From the NCBI GenBank assembly GCA_020723935.1, contig DYHY01000003.1, positions 47,426-80,808 of the forward strand: a DNA stretch of 33,383 nucleotides, written 5' to 3'. The notes beneath the pieces were generated by a model. The model ran no database searches. It was not told the origin of the DNA and saw only the letters and a program-made list of their open reading frames with translations. Below are positions 16,416-25,022 of this stretch, in pieces. Made by a program: the position numbers and the translations under genes. Source of the stretch: Candidatus Micrarchaeum sp. (GTDB lineage Archaea; SpSt-1190; DYHY01). The first letter of the stretch is position 1; each line of letters opens with the position of its first letter.

Positions 16416-17520
16416 GTGGCAGTGCTGGCCAGTCTTATGGACCTATACCTCATTTCGGGGGTTTTCAGGCTGATTGCGGTGACATTCCTTTTCTTGGCAA
16501 TCTCCCTGCTCTACTTCAGGCGCGAGAAGGCCCTGGGCAGGAAGGCCGCGCCTTCCTTCTGGTTCTCGCCCTCCTCCTGTTCCTCCTCGCCTTCCACTTC
16601 GCCATATGGGAATACCAGATGCTCGCCACCGGGGATTTCATGGGGTTCTGCCTCGGGAAGCAGGCCGGCTACCTCATGTCGCTCTCGGCGCTAGCGTTCC
16701 TCCTCTACAACTTCCCAGCCTTCAAGAAGCTCATGGAGTTTCGTAACGAGCTCTTCACGATACCGATGTTCTTCCCGGTCTTCACGGTCGCGCTCTTCCT
16801 CATCGGGGTGGCCGCAGTAATCGTCGTCGAGAACCTGGGCGAAGGGAGCTGGTTCATCCAATCGCTCACGGAGGGCCTGTTCGTCGGGGGCTGGTTCGCC
16901 CTAGCCGCGGCATACGCAGTGACGGCCGACATCTACAAGAACTTCAAGGTGAGGCTCTACCGCCTCGCGTATCCGGCCGCCCTCTTCTCCGCCGCGTCGG
17001 GGTGATATTCGCAGCCGGAGCGCACCTCGTCTTCCACGCCGAGCTCTACTCCTCGCAGGACTTCATATGGTTCAAGTTCTACGGCACGTCCCTCATGTTC
17101 CTGGGCGCGCTCCTTGTCTGCGTCCCCGCCGCGATATTCCTGAAGAGCCTCCTCTCCGCGGATGCGCCCGCGAAAGCCGCGGCTGAGAAGGGCCCGGCCA
17201 AGGGCTCCCGCTCGGCGGTGTGCAGGTTCATAGAGACCTATTCCGCCGAGTACGCGAAGATAATCAGCCAGGTGAGCTACACCCTGAAGGACGAGGCCAT
17301 AGCCGCGTTCAACGACAAGACCGGTCGCGCCTGGTGCGCGGGCGCCGGGGAGCCCGACGCGCAGGTCCTGCTCGCCGACACATTCGACATCTACTCCCGG
17401 GTGACGGGGCAGGTGGCTCAGTCCGTCGCAAGGAGGGTGTACGAGGAGGCCCCCGACTTCTCGAGAAGCGAGTCCGTCTCGGATTTCGTCAACCACATGG
17501 GCGAGCTGGCCGTTTACTGA
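16416..17520 (+). pseudogene. Multi-TM membrane protein with soluble C-terminal domain, broken by two apparent frameshifts
   Basis: Coding-like peptide passes frame to frame: GTG 16416 (MAVLASLMDLYLISGVFRLIAVTFLFLAISLLYFRREKALGRKA), then AFLLVLALLLFLLAFHF...LFSAASG, then VIFAAGAHLVFHAELYSSQDF...GELAVY*. Confidence 0.7.
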
Positions 17521-17542
17521 ACGAAGGTCCCCGGGCGCGCGC

Positions 17543-17552
17543 CTTTTATATG
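17543..17552 (+). promoter_or_regulatory. TATA box of the HAD hydrolase gene
   Basis: CTTTTATATG 25 bp upstream of ATG 17578. Confidence 0.5.
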
Positions 17553-17577
17553 CCGGCCCGTCCGGGCATGGCGCACC

Positions 17578-18306
17578 ATGGCGATCAGGGCCGTCTTCTT
17601 CGACTTCGGCGACACTCTCATAGACAACTCGTCGTTTGCGAGGAAGAACGCGAGCAGGCTACACCAGAAATTCCTCGCAAGACACGGCATAAGGCTCTCC
17701 CTCGCGCGGACGGGCGAGCTGCGGCGCAGGGCCGCGGAGGTGGCGGAGGCCAAGCACGGCGGGACCCCCGCCAAGCACGGGACGTTCGTGTATTTCTCCG
17801 AGTTCATGCGCCTTGCCGACCCGTCCGGGAAGGTACCCGAGCGCGAGTGGAAGGAATACTACCTGTCCTTCCGCGAGAAGTGGTTCGGGGCCAAGACGCT
17901 CCTCCCCGGGGCGAGGCCGCTCCTCAAGTTCCTGAAGCGAAAGGGGATGAAGCTCGCCCTGGTGTCCAACGCCTCGATCGAGGCTTTCGAGCGCGACCTT
18001 GCCACGGCTGGCATCTCCGAATACTTTCACCACCTTGTCATCTCCGAGAAGGTCGGCGCGGAGAAGAGCCGCTTTGTCCCCTACCAGATCGCTCTGAAAA
18101 AGCTCAGGGTGAAGCCGTCGGAGACGATCATGGTAGGCGACAACCTCTTCGAGGACGTACACTCCGCGCGGCTCCTCGGCCTCGGGACGATACGCCTGGA
18201 CTACGGGAACTGGCGGAGGTATCGCAGGGGCGAGTACGAGGAAGCGGATTACGTGGCGAAGGACCTCGCGCAGGTCGGGAAGCGCCTGGCCCAGTTGACG
18301 GGTTGA
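17578..18306 (+). CDS. HAD-superfamily hydrolase
   Basis: AVFFDFGDTLIDNSS, LALVSNAS, KVGAEKSRF, MVGDNLFEDVHSARLLGLGTIRLDYG motifs. Confidence 0.92.
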   Translation: MAIRAVFFDFGDTLIDNSSFARKNASRLHQKFLARHGIRLSLARTGELRRRAAEVAEAKHGGTPAKHGTFVYFSEFMRLADPSGKVPEREWKEYYLSFREKWFGAKTLLPGARPLLKFLKRKGMKLALVSNASIEAFERDLATAGISEYFHHLVISEKVGAEKSRFVPYQIALKKLRVKPSETIMVGDNLFEDVHSARLLGLGTIRLDYGNWRRYRRGEYEEADYVAKDLAQVGKRLAQLTG

Positions 18307-18352
18307 TTATTCGCGCAAGCTGGCGGGCCGGCCTTAGGGCGAGGCGGAGGTC

Positions 18353-18398
18353 CTCGAACTCACAGATAGCTCTGCGAAGCAGCAAGGTTGAGTTCGAG
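18353..18398 (-). ncRNA. Stem-loop element abutting the tRNA-Val 3' end
   Basis: Perfect 10-bp inverted repeat CTCGAACTCA/TGAGTTCGAG with 26-nt loop holding an inner CTGC-GAA-GCAG hairpin; starts at the nucleotide after the tRNA discriminator. Confidence 0.4.
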
Positions 18399-18471
18399 TG
18401 GGCTCGGCCGGAATTGAACCGGCGGCCTGCGCTGTGTGAGAGCGCCGTCATAACCACTAGACCACGAGCCC
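18399..18471 (-). tRNA. tRNA-Val (anticodon CAC)
   Basis: GGGCTCG-TG-GTC TAGTGGTTAT GAC-G-GCGCT CTCACAC AGCGC-AGGCC-GCCGG TTCAATT CCGGC-CGAGCCC-A; full cloverleaf by eye. Confidence 0.95.
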
Positions 18472-18495
18472 TTGCCCGAAGCCTCCGGCCAAGGG

Positions 18496-18511
18496 TTAAA
18501 TATGTTTCCGG
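18496..18511 (-). promoter_or_regulatory. BRE/TATA promoter of tRNA-Val
   Basis: Minus strand CCGGAAACATATTTAA, ~25-35 bp upstream of the mature 5' end. Confidence 0.6.
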
Positions 18512-18539
18512 TTGGCCGCTCGCCCTGCGCGGCCGCACG

Positions 18540-18995
18540 CTAGGACTGCGTCGGGCCGACGGGGTTGAGGCCCTCGCGCACGGCGTAGAGGACTATCGAC
18601 ACCGCGGAGGGGAGGTTCACCTCGATCTCGAGGGCGATGTTCTCAACTTCCTTTCCCACCGGCGAGCCGAACACGAGGAGCACGGTCTTGTCTGTCTTCA
18701 GAGGCTCGACTATCTTCCCGACGTCCAGGCGCTTCCTCGTCTTGTGGTTGAAGTACGCCACCTTGTCGGGCCTGAAGAGCTGCTTCACCGCCTCGAAGTC
18801 GGGTGCGACGAGGGCGCTCCTCCCCAGCTCCGCCGCCTTTTTGTTTATCTCCTCAAGGACCTTTTTGAGGGAGATTGCGGCCGCGCAGATCACGAGAGTC
18901 GAGGAAGGGAACTCGAAGACGCTCTTAGCGAAGCTCAGGCACTCCTCGTCGTTTATCGGCCCGTTGAGGACGACTACAAACTCCCCTTCGAACAG
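18540..18995 (-). CDS. Conserved-looking hypothetical protein, start uncertain
   Basis: Coding-like through (CEHPL)FEGEFVVVLNGPINDEECLSFAKSVFEFPSSTLVICAAAISLKK...NPVGPTQS; track start is GTG 18893, but coding appearance continues to a CTG at 18995. Confidence 0.55.
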   Translation of the reverse strand: MFEGEFVVVLNGPINDEECLSFAKSVFEFPSSTLVICAAAISLKKVLEEINKKAAELGRSALVAPDFEAVKQLFRPDKVAYFNHKTRKRLDVGKIVEPLKTDKTVLLVFGSPVGKEVENIALEIEVNLPSAVSIVLYAVREGLNPVGPTQS

Positions 18996-19002
18996 AGGGT
19001 GT

Positions 19003-19212
19003 TCACATCCTCTTGAGTTTCACTTTCTTCTGCTCAGAGTCCACGGCGTAGAGGAACTCCAGGAGCGGCACGTAGTTGAAGTGGAGCTCGAGGTTGGGCT
19101 TCTCCGTCTTGATCACCACCTCGTCCCCGTTGTTCCTCACGATGCCTACGACGGTCGACGCCGGCCCGCCGGCAACCTTGACCTGCACTCCGAGAGTCGA
19201 GCTTTCTGCCAT
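19003..19212 (-). CDS. Small hypothetical protein
   Basis: MAESSTLGVQVKVAGGPASTVVGIVRNNGDEVVIKTEKPNLELHFNYVPLLEFLYAVDSEQKKVKLKRM; TATA-like CTTTTATATT upstream. Confidence 0.6.
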   Translation of the reverse strand: MAESSTLGVQVKVAGGPASTVVGIVRNNGDEVVIKTEKPNLELHFNYVPLLEFLYAVDSEQKKVKLKRM

Positions 19213-19344
19213 ATTGCGCTTTTCCTTCCCCCTGCTTCCCAATCCCAATATAAAAGCACGATAGGCGCCGCCGCCCGCCGAAACCCGCCCGGAACCGCCG
19301 GAGCCTGAGTAAAGGTTAATAGCCGGGCGCGGGGGGCCCTTCGC

Positions 19345-20355
19345 GTGCCAAGGGCCAAGATAGACCTCGGAGCCGGCTGGGAAGCCGCCTTCGAATCCAA
19401 GCTCGCCCCGCTCCTTTCGGCGAAGGTCTCCGAGGAGCCAAGGACCGAGAGGGAGCTATCTGAAATCTCCCTGGAGGCTGCCGGGGGCGAGGCGGGCCTG
19501 CGAGAGATGGCGGGCCAGCTCAAGAAGCTCTACGCCCTGCAGTACGGGCGCCACCTGAGCGACAGGACGGCGCGCGCGACCATCGGGCGCACGATCGCCC
19601 GGGTCCTCTCCAAGGTGAAATCCGGCCCGCTCGTGGCCAGGTTCTCCGTCTCCAAGCGCAAGATCCAGGTCGGGCGGGAGGGCAAGCACGGCAGGCTCTT
19701 CTTCTCGGGGAAGGATGCGGCGCGATCCAAACTCTCCAAGCTCTACCTTTCGAGCAGGGGTGGAGGGAAGAGCCTGGGGCGGGAGATACTCCTGATACTT
19801 GAGAAGAGGAATTCCCTCCTCCTGTCGAGCATACCCTATCCGGAGGCTTCCGTGGAGCGGGCGATAGCCCCGCTCCTCGATTTCGGGGTCGTAGAGAGGA
19901 GGATCTCGAAGTCCGGCCCCTTCTTCTGCCTTCCGGACAGGCCAGTGCAGGATCCGTCCGACTCCCCTGCGGCCGGAGGCCGGGGCACCGGCGGCGCGAG
20001 GGCGCCCGGGGAGACGATCGCCCTGGCAAAGAAAGCGCTCCCCCCCTCCTCCCTCCTCCTTCCTGGGTTTTCCGCCTCGCGCTGGATCCTGTCGCCCGAG
20101 GGGCCCCGGGAGAAGAGGTTCCGCTTCTCGCTAGCCGCGTTCGACAAGGGGGCGCGCACGCTGCACCTCGCGGACTTTTCCGAGAGGGAGGCGAGCCCAG
20201 CCGCGGCGCGCCTCCTCGCGGAGAAGGCCTCCGACCTAGGGCTTCCTGCAGTCCTCCACCTCTTCGCGCCCGCCTTCTCGCCGGCATGCGAAAAATACGC
20301 GGCTTCGAGGGGCGTGCTATTGCACCCCCTGGGAGCCAAGCTTAAAAACGAGTAG
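19345..20355 (+). CDS. Hypothetical protein; C-terminus loosely resembles a restriction-endonuclease-like fold
   Basis: Long ORF from GTG 19345; C-terminal AFDKGARTLHLADFSE...AARLLAEKASDLGLPAVLHLFAPAFSPACEKYAASRGVLLHPLG. Confidence 0.65.
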   Translation: MPRAKIDLGAGWEAAFESKLAPLLSAKVSEEPRTERELSEISLEAAGGEAGLREMAGQLKKLYALQYGRHLSDRTARATIGRTIARVLSKVKSGPLVARFSVSKRKIQVGREGKHGRLFFSGKDAARSKLSKLYLSSRGGGKSLGREILLILEKRNSLLLSSIPYPEASVERAIAPLLDFGVVERRISKSGPFFCLPDRPVQDPSDSPAAGGRGTGGARAPGETIALAKKALPPSSLLLPGFSASRWILSPEGPREKRFRFSLAAFDKGARTLHLADFSEREASPAAARLLAEKASDLGLPAVLHLFAPAFSPACEKYAASRGVLLHPLGAKLKNE

Positions 20356-20370
20356 AGGGCATTTGCAGGC

Positions 20371-20772
20371 ATGTCTGCCGGCATCCTATCTTCCATTGGG
20401 GGCAAGCTCCCCTTCGCAAGGAAGAAGAAGATCCCGACCGAGTATGTCGCTGTCTTCGAGGAATCCGTCGAGGAGTTCGCGAACAACCCCAAGGAGCCCG
20501 GAGTGGAGGGCAAGAAGGCCCCAAAGAAGTCCTACAAGGTGAAGATAATCCGGGCCGGGAAGGCGGAGGACATGGACGTCGTGAGGACGCTCCTGCAGTC
20601 CCACGACCTGATACTGATATTCGTGGGGAACATCCGCGACATCGCGGAAGTGAGGCGGGGAATCTCGAAGATAAAGGTCGCGTGCGCGCGCCTGGGCGGC
20701 GAGGTCGTGGGCCTTGACACGAGGTGGCTCATGGTCACTTCCAAGCACATCGAGGTGACCAAAGAGATATGA
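20371..20772 (+). CDS. sepF: Archaeal SepF (DUF552) cell-division FtsZ-anchor homologue
   Basis: YKVKIIRAGKAEDMDVVRTLLQSHDLILIFVGNIRDIAEVRRGISKIKVACARLGGEVVGLDTRWLMVTSKHIEV. Confidence 0.9.
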   Translation: MSAGILSSIGGKLPFARKKKIPTEYVAVFEESVEEFANNPKEPGVEGKKAPKKSYKVKIIRAGKAEDMDVVRTLLQSHDLILIFVGNIRDIAEVRRGISKIKVACARLGGEVVGLDTRWLMVTSKHIEVTKEI

Positions 20773-21071
20773 CGCTCGTAGAGAAGGTCTTCAGGATACC
20801 GTCCTCGGAGCTGGACGCCGTGAAGGCGGGCCTCCTTGAGCAGGACGACTTCAAGACGCAAGGATACATCCTCCAGAGCGCGAAGAGCCTCGACATGGAG
20901 GGGGACGACGTGTTCCTCTTCGTCTCCGCGCCGGTCGAGTTCTTCCTCAAGCACGCCGAAGGCCTCAAGGCCTATCCGGAGGCGGAGGGCGCGAAGGGGC
21001 AGGAGATCATAGACAAGATCAAGGCCCAGGAGAAGACGGCCCAGGAGGGCCTGGGGTTCGTGCTTTCCTAG
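20769..21071 (+). CDS. Hypothetical protein translationally coupled to sepF
   Basis: ATGA overlap; MTLVEKVFRIPSSELDAVKAGLLEQDDFKTQGYILQSAKSLDMEGDDVFLFVSAPVEFFLKHAEGLK... Confidence 0.7.
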   Translation: MTLVEKVFRIPSSELDAVKAGLLEQDDFKTQGYILQSAKSLDMEGDDVFLFVSAPVEFFLKHAEGLKAYPEAEGAKGQEIIDKIKAQEKTAQEGLGFVLS

Positions 21072-21084
21072 GTTAGATGCCCAG

Positions 21085-22584
21085 ATGGCAGACCTACATC
21101 CGCTCGAAATAAGGGTCCTGAGGGCCCTGTGCTCCTTCCCCGGGCCCGTCCCGTCGGAGGAGCTCGCAAGAGCCGCGCAGACAGACAAGGTCTCCGCGAC
21201 GAGGATGGCCTACTTCCTCTCGACGAAGGGCTACGCGGCCCTGGAGGAGAAGGCGCGCGTCTTCTGCAAGATAACCGACGAGGGCAGGGAAGTGCTCGCC
21301 GCGGGCCTTCCCGAAAAGCAGGTCCTCAGGGCGCTGAGGGCGCGCGGCAACCTCACAATACCCCACCTCGTCGCCGCGAGCGACGGCCTTCCCGAGGAGT
21401 TCGTCAGGATCTCGCTAGGCCACCTGAAAAAGGCGGCGCTCATCGAGATAACCAAGACCGCGGCAGGGGAGACGGCATGCTCGATAACCGGAAAGGGCGC
21501 AGCCTTCCTAGAAGAGGGGACGGCAGAGGAGGCGGCGCTCGCCTTGATCGCGCGCGCCGAAGCCGAGCTCCCCGAGGAGGCCGCAAGGGTCCTCGTCCAC
21601 AGGAACTGGGCCAGGGCGGCGGAGAGGAAGGAGCACACTATCGCCGCGACGGCCGAGGGCCGCGCCCTCGTCGAGGCGGGCATCAAGGCGAAGGAGACCG
21701 CCCTCACCCAGGAGATGCTCAAGACCGGCGCATGGCGGAACCTCGATTTCCGCGCCTTCGACCTCTCGGCCCCCGTGGCCGCGCCGGTCCCCGGGAAGAA
21801 CCATCCGCTCCACTCGATGATAGAGAAGATACGCCGCGCCTTCCTCCAGATGGGGTTCCTCGAGGAGAAGGGGCCCTTCGTCGAATCGACCTTCTGGTGC
21901 TTCGACGCCCTCTTCCAGCCGCAGGACCATCCCGCCCGCGAGCTCGCAGACACCTTCTACATGCGCGTGCCCAAGGAGGCGAGCGTCCCCGGAGATCTCG
22001 TCCCGAAGGTGAAGGCCGCGCACGAGCACGGGATCCTGGGCTCGCGCGGATGGGGCGGGACCTGGTCGGAGCGCGTGACGAGGCAGCTAGTCCTGCGCAC
22101 CCACACGACTGCCCTCTCCGCCCGCTCGCTCTCGAAATACAGGCCGCCGGCCAAGATCTTCACGATAGACAAGGCGTTCAGGAACGAGACCCTCGACTAC
22201 AAGCACCTGATGGAGCTCTACCAGGTCGAGGGGATAGTCTTCGACGAGAACGTGACGTTCAGGAACCTCCTCGGGTACCTCGAGGAGTTCTACGTGAAAC
22301 AGATGGGCTTCAAGAAGGTCCGCTTCAGGCCCGCCTACTTCCCCTACACGGAGATGTCCGTAGAGCCCGAGGTGTTCATCGAGGAGAAGGGCGAATGGAT
22401 GGAGCTCGGCGGCGCCGGGATCTTCAGGCCCGAGGTGGTCCTCCCGCTCACTGGCGTCGAATACCCGGTCCTCGCATGGGGCCTGGGCCTGGACAGGCTC
22501 GCGATGCTGAAGCTCGGCCTCTCCGACATTCGCGCCAACTATGAGAACGACCTGGGATGGCTTCGGGAGGTGGTGCTGCCGTGA
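21085..22584 (+). CDS. pheS: Phenylalanyl-tRNA synthetase subunit alpha
   Basis: HPLHSMIEKIRRAFLQMGF, FDALFQPQDHPARELADTFYM, LRTHTTALSAR, DKAFRNETLDYKHLMELYQVEGI, GLDRLAML. Confidence 0.97.
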   Translation: MADLHPLEIRVLRALCSFPGPVPSEELARAAQTDKVSATRMAYFLSTKGYAALEEKARVFCKITDEGREVLAAGLPEKQVLRALRARGNLTIPHLVAASDGLPEEFVRISLGHLKKAALIEITKTAAGETACSITGKGAAFLEEGTAEEAALALIARAEAELPEEAARVLVHRNWARAAERKEHTIAATAEGRALVEAGIKAKETALTQEMLKTGAWRNLDFRAFDLSAPVAAPVPGKNHPLHSMIEKIRRAFLQMGFLEEKGPFVESTFWCFDALFQPQDHPARELADTFYMRVPKEASVPGDLVPKVKAAHEHGILGSRGWGGTWSERVTRQLVLRTHTTALSARSLSKYRPPAKIFTIDKAFRNETLDYKHLMELYQVEGIVFDENVTFRNLLGYLEEFYVKQMGFKKVRFRPAYFPYTEMSVEPEVFIEEKGEWMELGGAGIFRPEVVLPLTGVEYPVLAWGLGLDRLAMLKLGLSDIRANYENDLGWLREVVLP

Positions 22585-24215
22585 TAGTCGAATTCTCCTT
22601 CTACGACCTCCTGAGGCTCCTGGACGAGGACATCTCCCAGGACGAGGCGATGCAGATGCTCGCGATGTTCGGCACCCCCCCCGAGAAGCCCGCGGGGGAC
22701 ACGATGCGGGTAGAGGTGTTCCCGAACAGGCCCGACCTCCTGATGGTCGAGGGCGTATCCCGCGCGCTCAAGGGGATCCTGGGCTCCGAGAGGGGATTTC
22801 GCCTCTATTCGGCCGCCCCCGCGACGCAGACCGCGAACATCGACCCCTCCGTCGGGGGCATCAGGCCCTTCGCATCCTTCGCGATAGTGCGCAGCGTCGT
22901 CCTGGACGACCAGACTGTGGCGTCCCTCATGCAGGTGCAGGAGAAGCTCCACCAGACGCACGGCAGGAAGAGGCGCAAGGTCGCCATTGGCGTGCACGAC
23001 ATGGCGCGGCTCAGGTTCCCGATAACGTACGCCGGGGTGGAGCCCGGGCGCATAAGCTTCGTCCCCCTGGAAGGCGCGCAGGCGATGACCGCCGACGAGA
23101 TACTTTCGAAGAACCCCAAGGGCCGCGACTACGCGCACCTGATCGCGGGGAAGCCCCTCTATCCGCTCATATTCGACTCGGTGGGGACGGTCCTCTCCAT
23201 GCCACCCATCATAAACGGCGCCGCGACGCGCGTGACCCCGAGAACGAAAAACCTCCTCATAGACGTCACCGGCGAGGACCAGGAGGCGGTGGACAAGGCG
23301 TGTACGATAATAGCCACCGGCCTCTACGAGCGCGGCGCGCAGATAGAGCTCGTGCGTTCGGGAGGGCGGGTCACGCCCGACCTTTCGCCCAGGCGGATGT
23401 CCCTTTCCGCTGCATACTGCAGGAAGCTCCTGGGCGAGGACCTGACGATGGAGGACATCTCGGATGCGCTCCTGAAGATGAGGTTCTCCGTCGAGGAGAA
23501 CGGGGGCGATGAGTCCCTCGACGTCCTCGTCCCCCCCTACAGGACGGACTGCATGCACCAGATGGACCTCGTGGAGGACGTCGCGATCGGCAGGGGATAC
23601 GCGACCTTCGAGCCGCAGATACCGGCGCTGCCGACGATAGGCCGCGAGCACCCGACGATCCAGCACTCGAACAAGGGCAAGGGCGCGATGGTGGGCCTCG
23701 GATACCAGGAGGCGTTCACCTTCGTCATGACGAACCCCGCGAAGCTCTTCGAAAGGATGGCGTCCCCCCCGCGCCCGGTCGCGGAGGTTTCCAACCCCAA
23801 GACCGAGGATTTCACGATAATGCGCGACCTCCTGACGCCCTCGCTCGTCGCCCTCCTCTCGATAAACAAGCAGAACTCCTACCCGCAGCGCGTCTTCGAG
23901 ACGGGGGATGTGGTGATCCTGGACGATTCGGCCGACGTGAAATGCAGGACGCTGAGGCGCCTTGCGGCCGTCAATTCCGCCGGGACCCTGGAGGAGACCA
24001 AGGGGCACCTGGAATACCTCCTCTCGCAGCTCGGCCTGGGGAAGGCGGAGTTCAGGCCCTGCGATCTGCCCCACTACCTCGCCGGAAGGCAGGCAGAGAT
24101 AGTAGTCGCCTCCGGCGGGAAAGCTATAGGGACGATAGGCGAGCTTCACCCACATGTCCTCGAGAACCACGGGATAGACCAGCCCTCCGTCGCCTTCGAG
24201 ATCGACCTCGAGTGA
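22581..24215 (+). CDS. pheT: Phenylalanyl-tRNA synthetase subunit beta
   Basis: GTG start overlapping pheS stop; VEVFPNRPDLLMVEGVSRALKG, DLVEDVAIGRGYATFEP, LGYQEAFTFVMTN, VSNPKTEDFTIMRDLLTPSL. Confidence 0.97.
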   Translation: MIVEFSFYDLLRLLDEDISQDEAMQMLAMFGTPPEKPAGDTMRVEVFPNRPDLLMVEGVSRALKGILGSERGFRLYSAAPATQTANIDPSVGGIRPFASFAIVRSVVLDDQTVASLMQVQEKLHQTHGRKRRKVAIGVHDMARLRFPITYAGVEPGRISFVPLEGAQAMTADEILSKNPKGRDYAHLIAGKPLYPLIFDSVGTVLSMPPIINGAATRVTPRTKNLLIDVTGEDQEAVDKACTIIATGLYERGAQIELVRSGGRVTPDLSPRRMSLSAAYCRKLLGEDLTMEDISDALLKMRFSVEENGGDESLDVLVPPYRTDCMHQMDLVEDVAIGRGYATFEPQIPALPTIGREHPTIQHSNKGKGAMVGLGYQEAFTFVMTNPAKLFERMASPPRPVAEVSNPKTEDFTIMRDLLTPSLVALLSINKQNSYPQRVFETGDVVILDDSADVKCRTLRRLAAVNSAGTLEETKGHLEYLLSQLGLGKAEFRPCDLPHYLAGRQAEIVVASGGKAIGTIGELHPHVLENHGIDQPSVAFEIDLE

Positions 24216-24221
24216 CGGGGC

Positions 24222-24539
24222 TCAGGCGAGCTTCTCTTCCGCTATCTTCCTGTTGAGGAGCTCCACAAGCTCCGGCTGGTTGAACGAGAAGAAGTCGGGG
24301 ACCTCGAGGTTGATTATCGCCTTCCTCCAGCCCAGGCCCCGGAACCTGTTCTGCAGCTCCATCCTCTGCTCCTCCTCGAACACAACTATCGCGTCCGCCC
24401 AGTCTATCAGGGAGTTCGTCACGGGCCGCTCGGCGTTCCAGAGGCCCGCGTAGTTCGCTTCCACCCCCTTGCGCTTCAAGAGAAGGGCCAGGGTGCGCGA
24501 CCTGTTCTCGCCCTGGCTGCACACGGCAAGTATCCTCAT
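24222..24539 (-). CDS. Low-molecular-weight protein-tyrosine-phosphatase-like protein
   Basis: MRILAVCSQGENRSRTLALLLKRKGVEANYAGLWN...DAIVVFEEEQR; P-loop-like C(X)5R variant. Confidence 0.75.
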   Translation of the reverse strand: MRILAVCSQGENRSRTLALLLKRKGVEANYAGLWNAERPVTNSLIDWADAIVVFEEEQRMELQNRFRGLGWRKAIINLEVPDFFSFNQPELVELLNRKIAEEKLA

Positions 24540-24931
24540 CCCGGCTTCCCGCCCCCCTTCTTCGCGCCGATGTAGACGAGGAGCGCGCCGGCGCCGACGA
24601 GGCCCAGCGGCCAGAGCGTCCCATAGATCCGGGGGTGGAGGTATTCCGCGAGCTTGGCGATGCCCGCCGCGACGAGGATGCACCCAGCGAAGACCGTCAT
24701 CATCTCCCCCTCGTCCCTTCCCGGGACGGGTGGGATGAGGGCCCAGCAGGCCACGTAGAAGAGGCTTGCCGCGGCCAGGTTCCCCAGGGCCGCGAAGGCG
24801 AAGAGGAGGCGGAAGACCGTCGGGTCAGTCCCGAAATATTCGCCGAGGCCCCCGCAGACGCCCGCGATCCTGCGGTCGGTTCGCGAGCGCATGAGGACCT
24901 TGCGGCGGGCGGCCGCCCTGCGGTCTGCCAT
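24536..24931 (-). CDS. PspC-domain membrane protein
   Basis: LMRSRTDRRIAGVCGGLGEYFGTDPTVFRLLFAFAALGNLAAASLFYVACWALIPP. Confidence 0.92.
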   Translation of the reverse strand: MADRRAAARRKVLMRSRTDRRIAGVCGGLGEYFGTDPTVFRLLFAFAALGNLAAASLFYVACWALIPPVPGRDEGEMMTVFAGCILVAAGIAKLAEYLHPRIYGTLWPLGLVGAGALLVYIGAKKGGGKPG

Positions 24932-25022
24932 GTTAACGGCGAAGTGAACGGCCCGAAACTTAAATACGTTGGGCGCATAGCCACCGATTTGTTTAAATTG
25001 TGGCCAGGGAGCCGGAAAAGGC

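Noticed and set aside
17220-19016. 598-aa plus-strand ORF spanning the HAD gene and the tRNA
   Set aside because: Runs across a clear HAD gene in another frame, through the tRNA and across an oppositely oriented gene; not coding-like.
22539-24170. 543-aa minus-strand ORF opposite pheT
   Set aside because: Antisense to clear PheT; composition (RHGRRHxHL-like) is typical of antisense reading in GC-rich genes.
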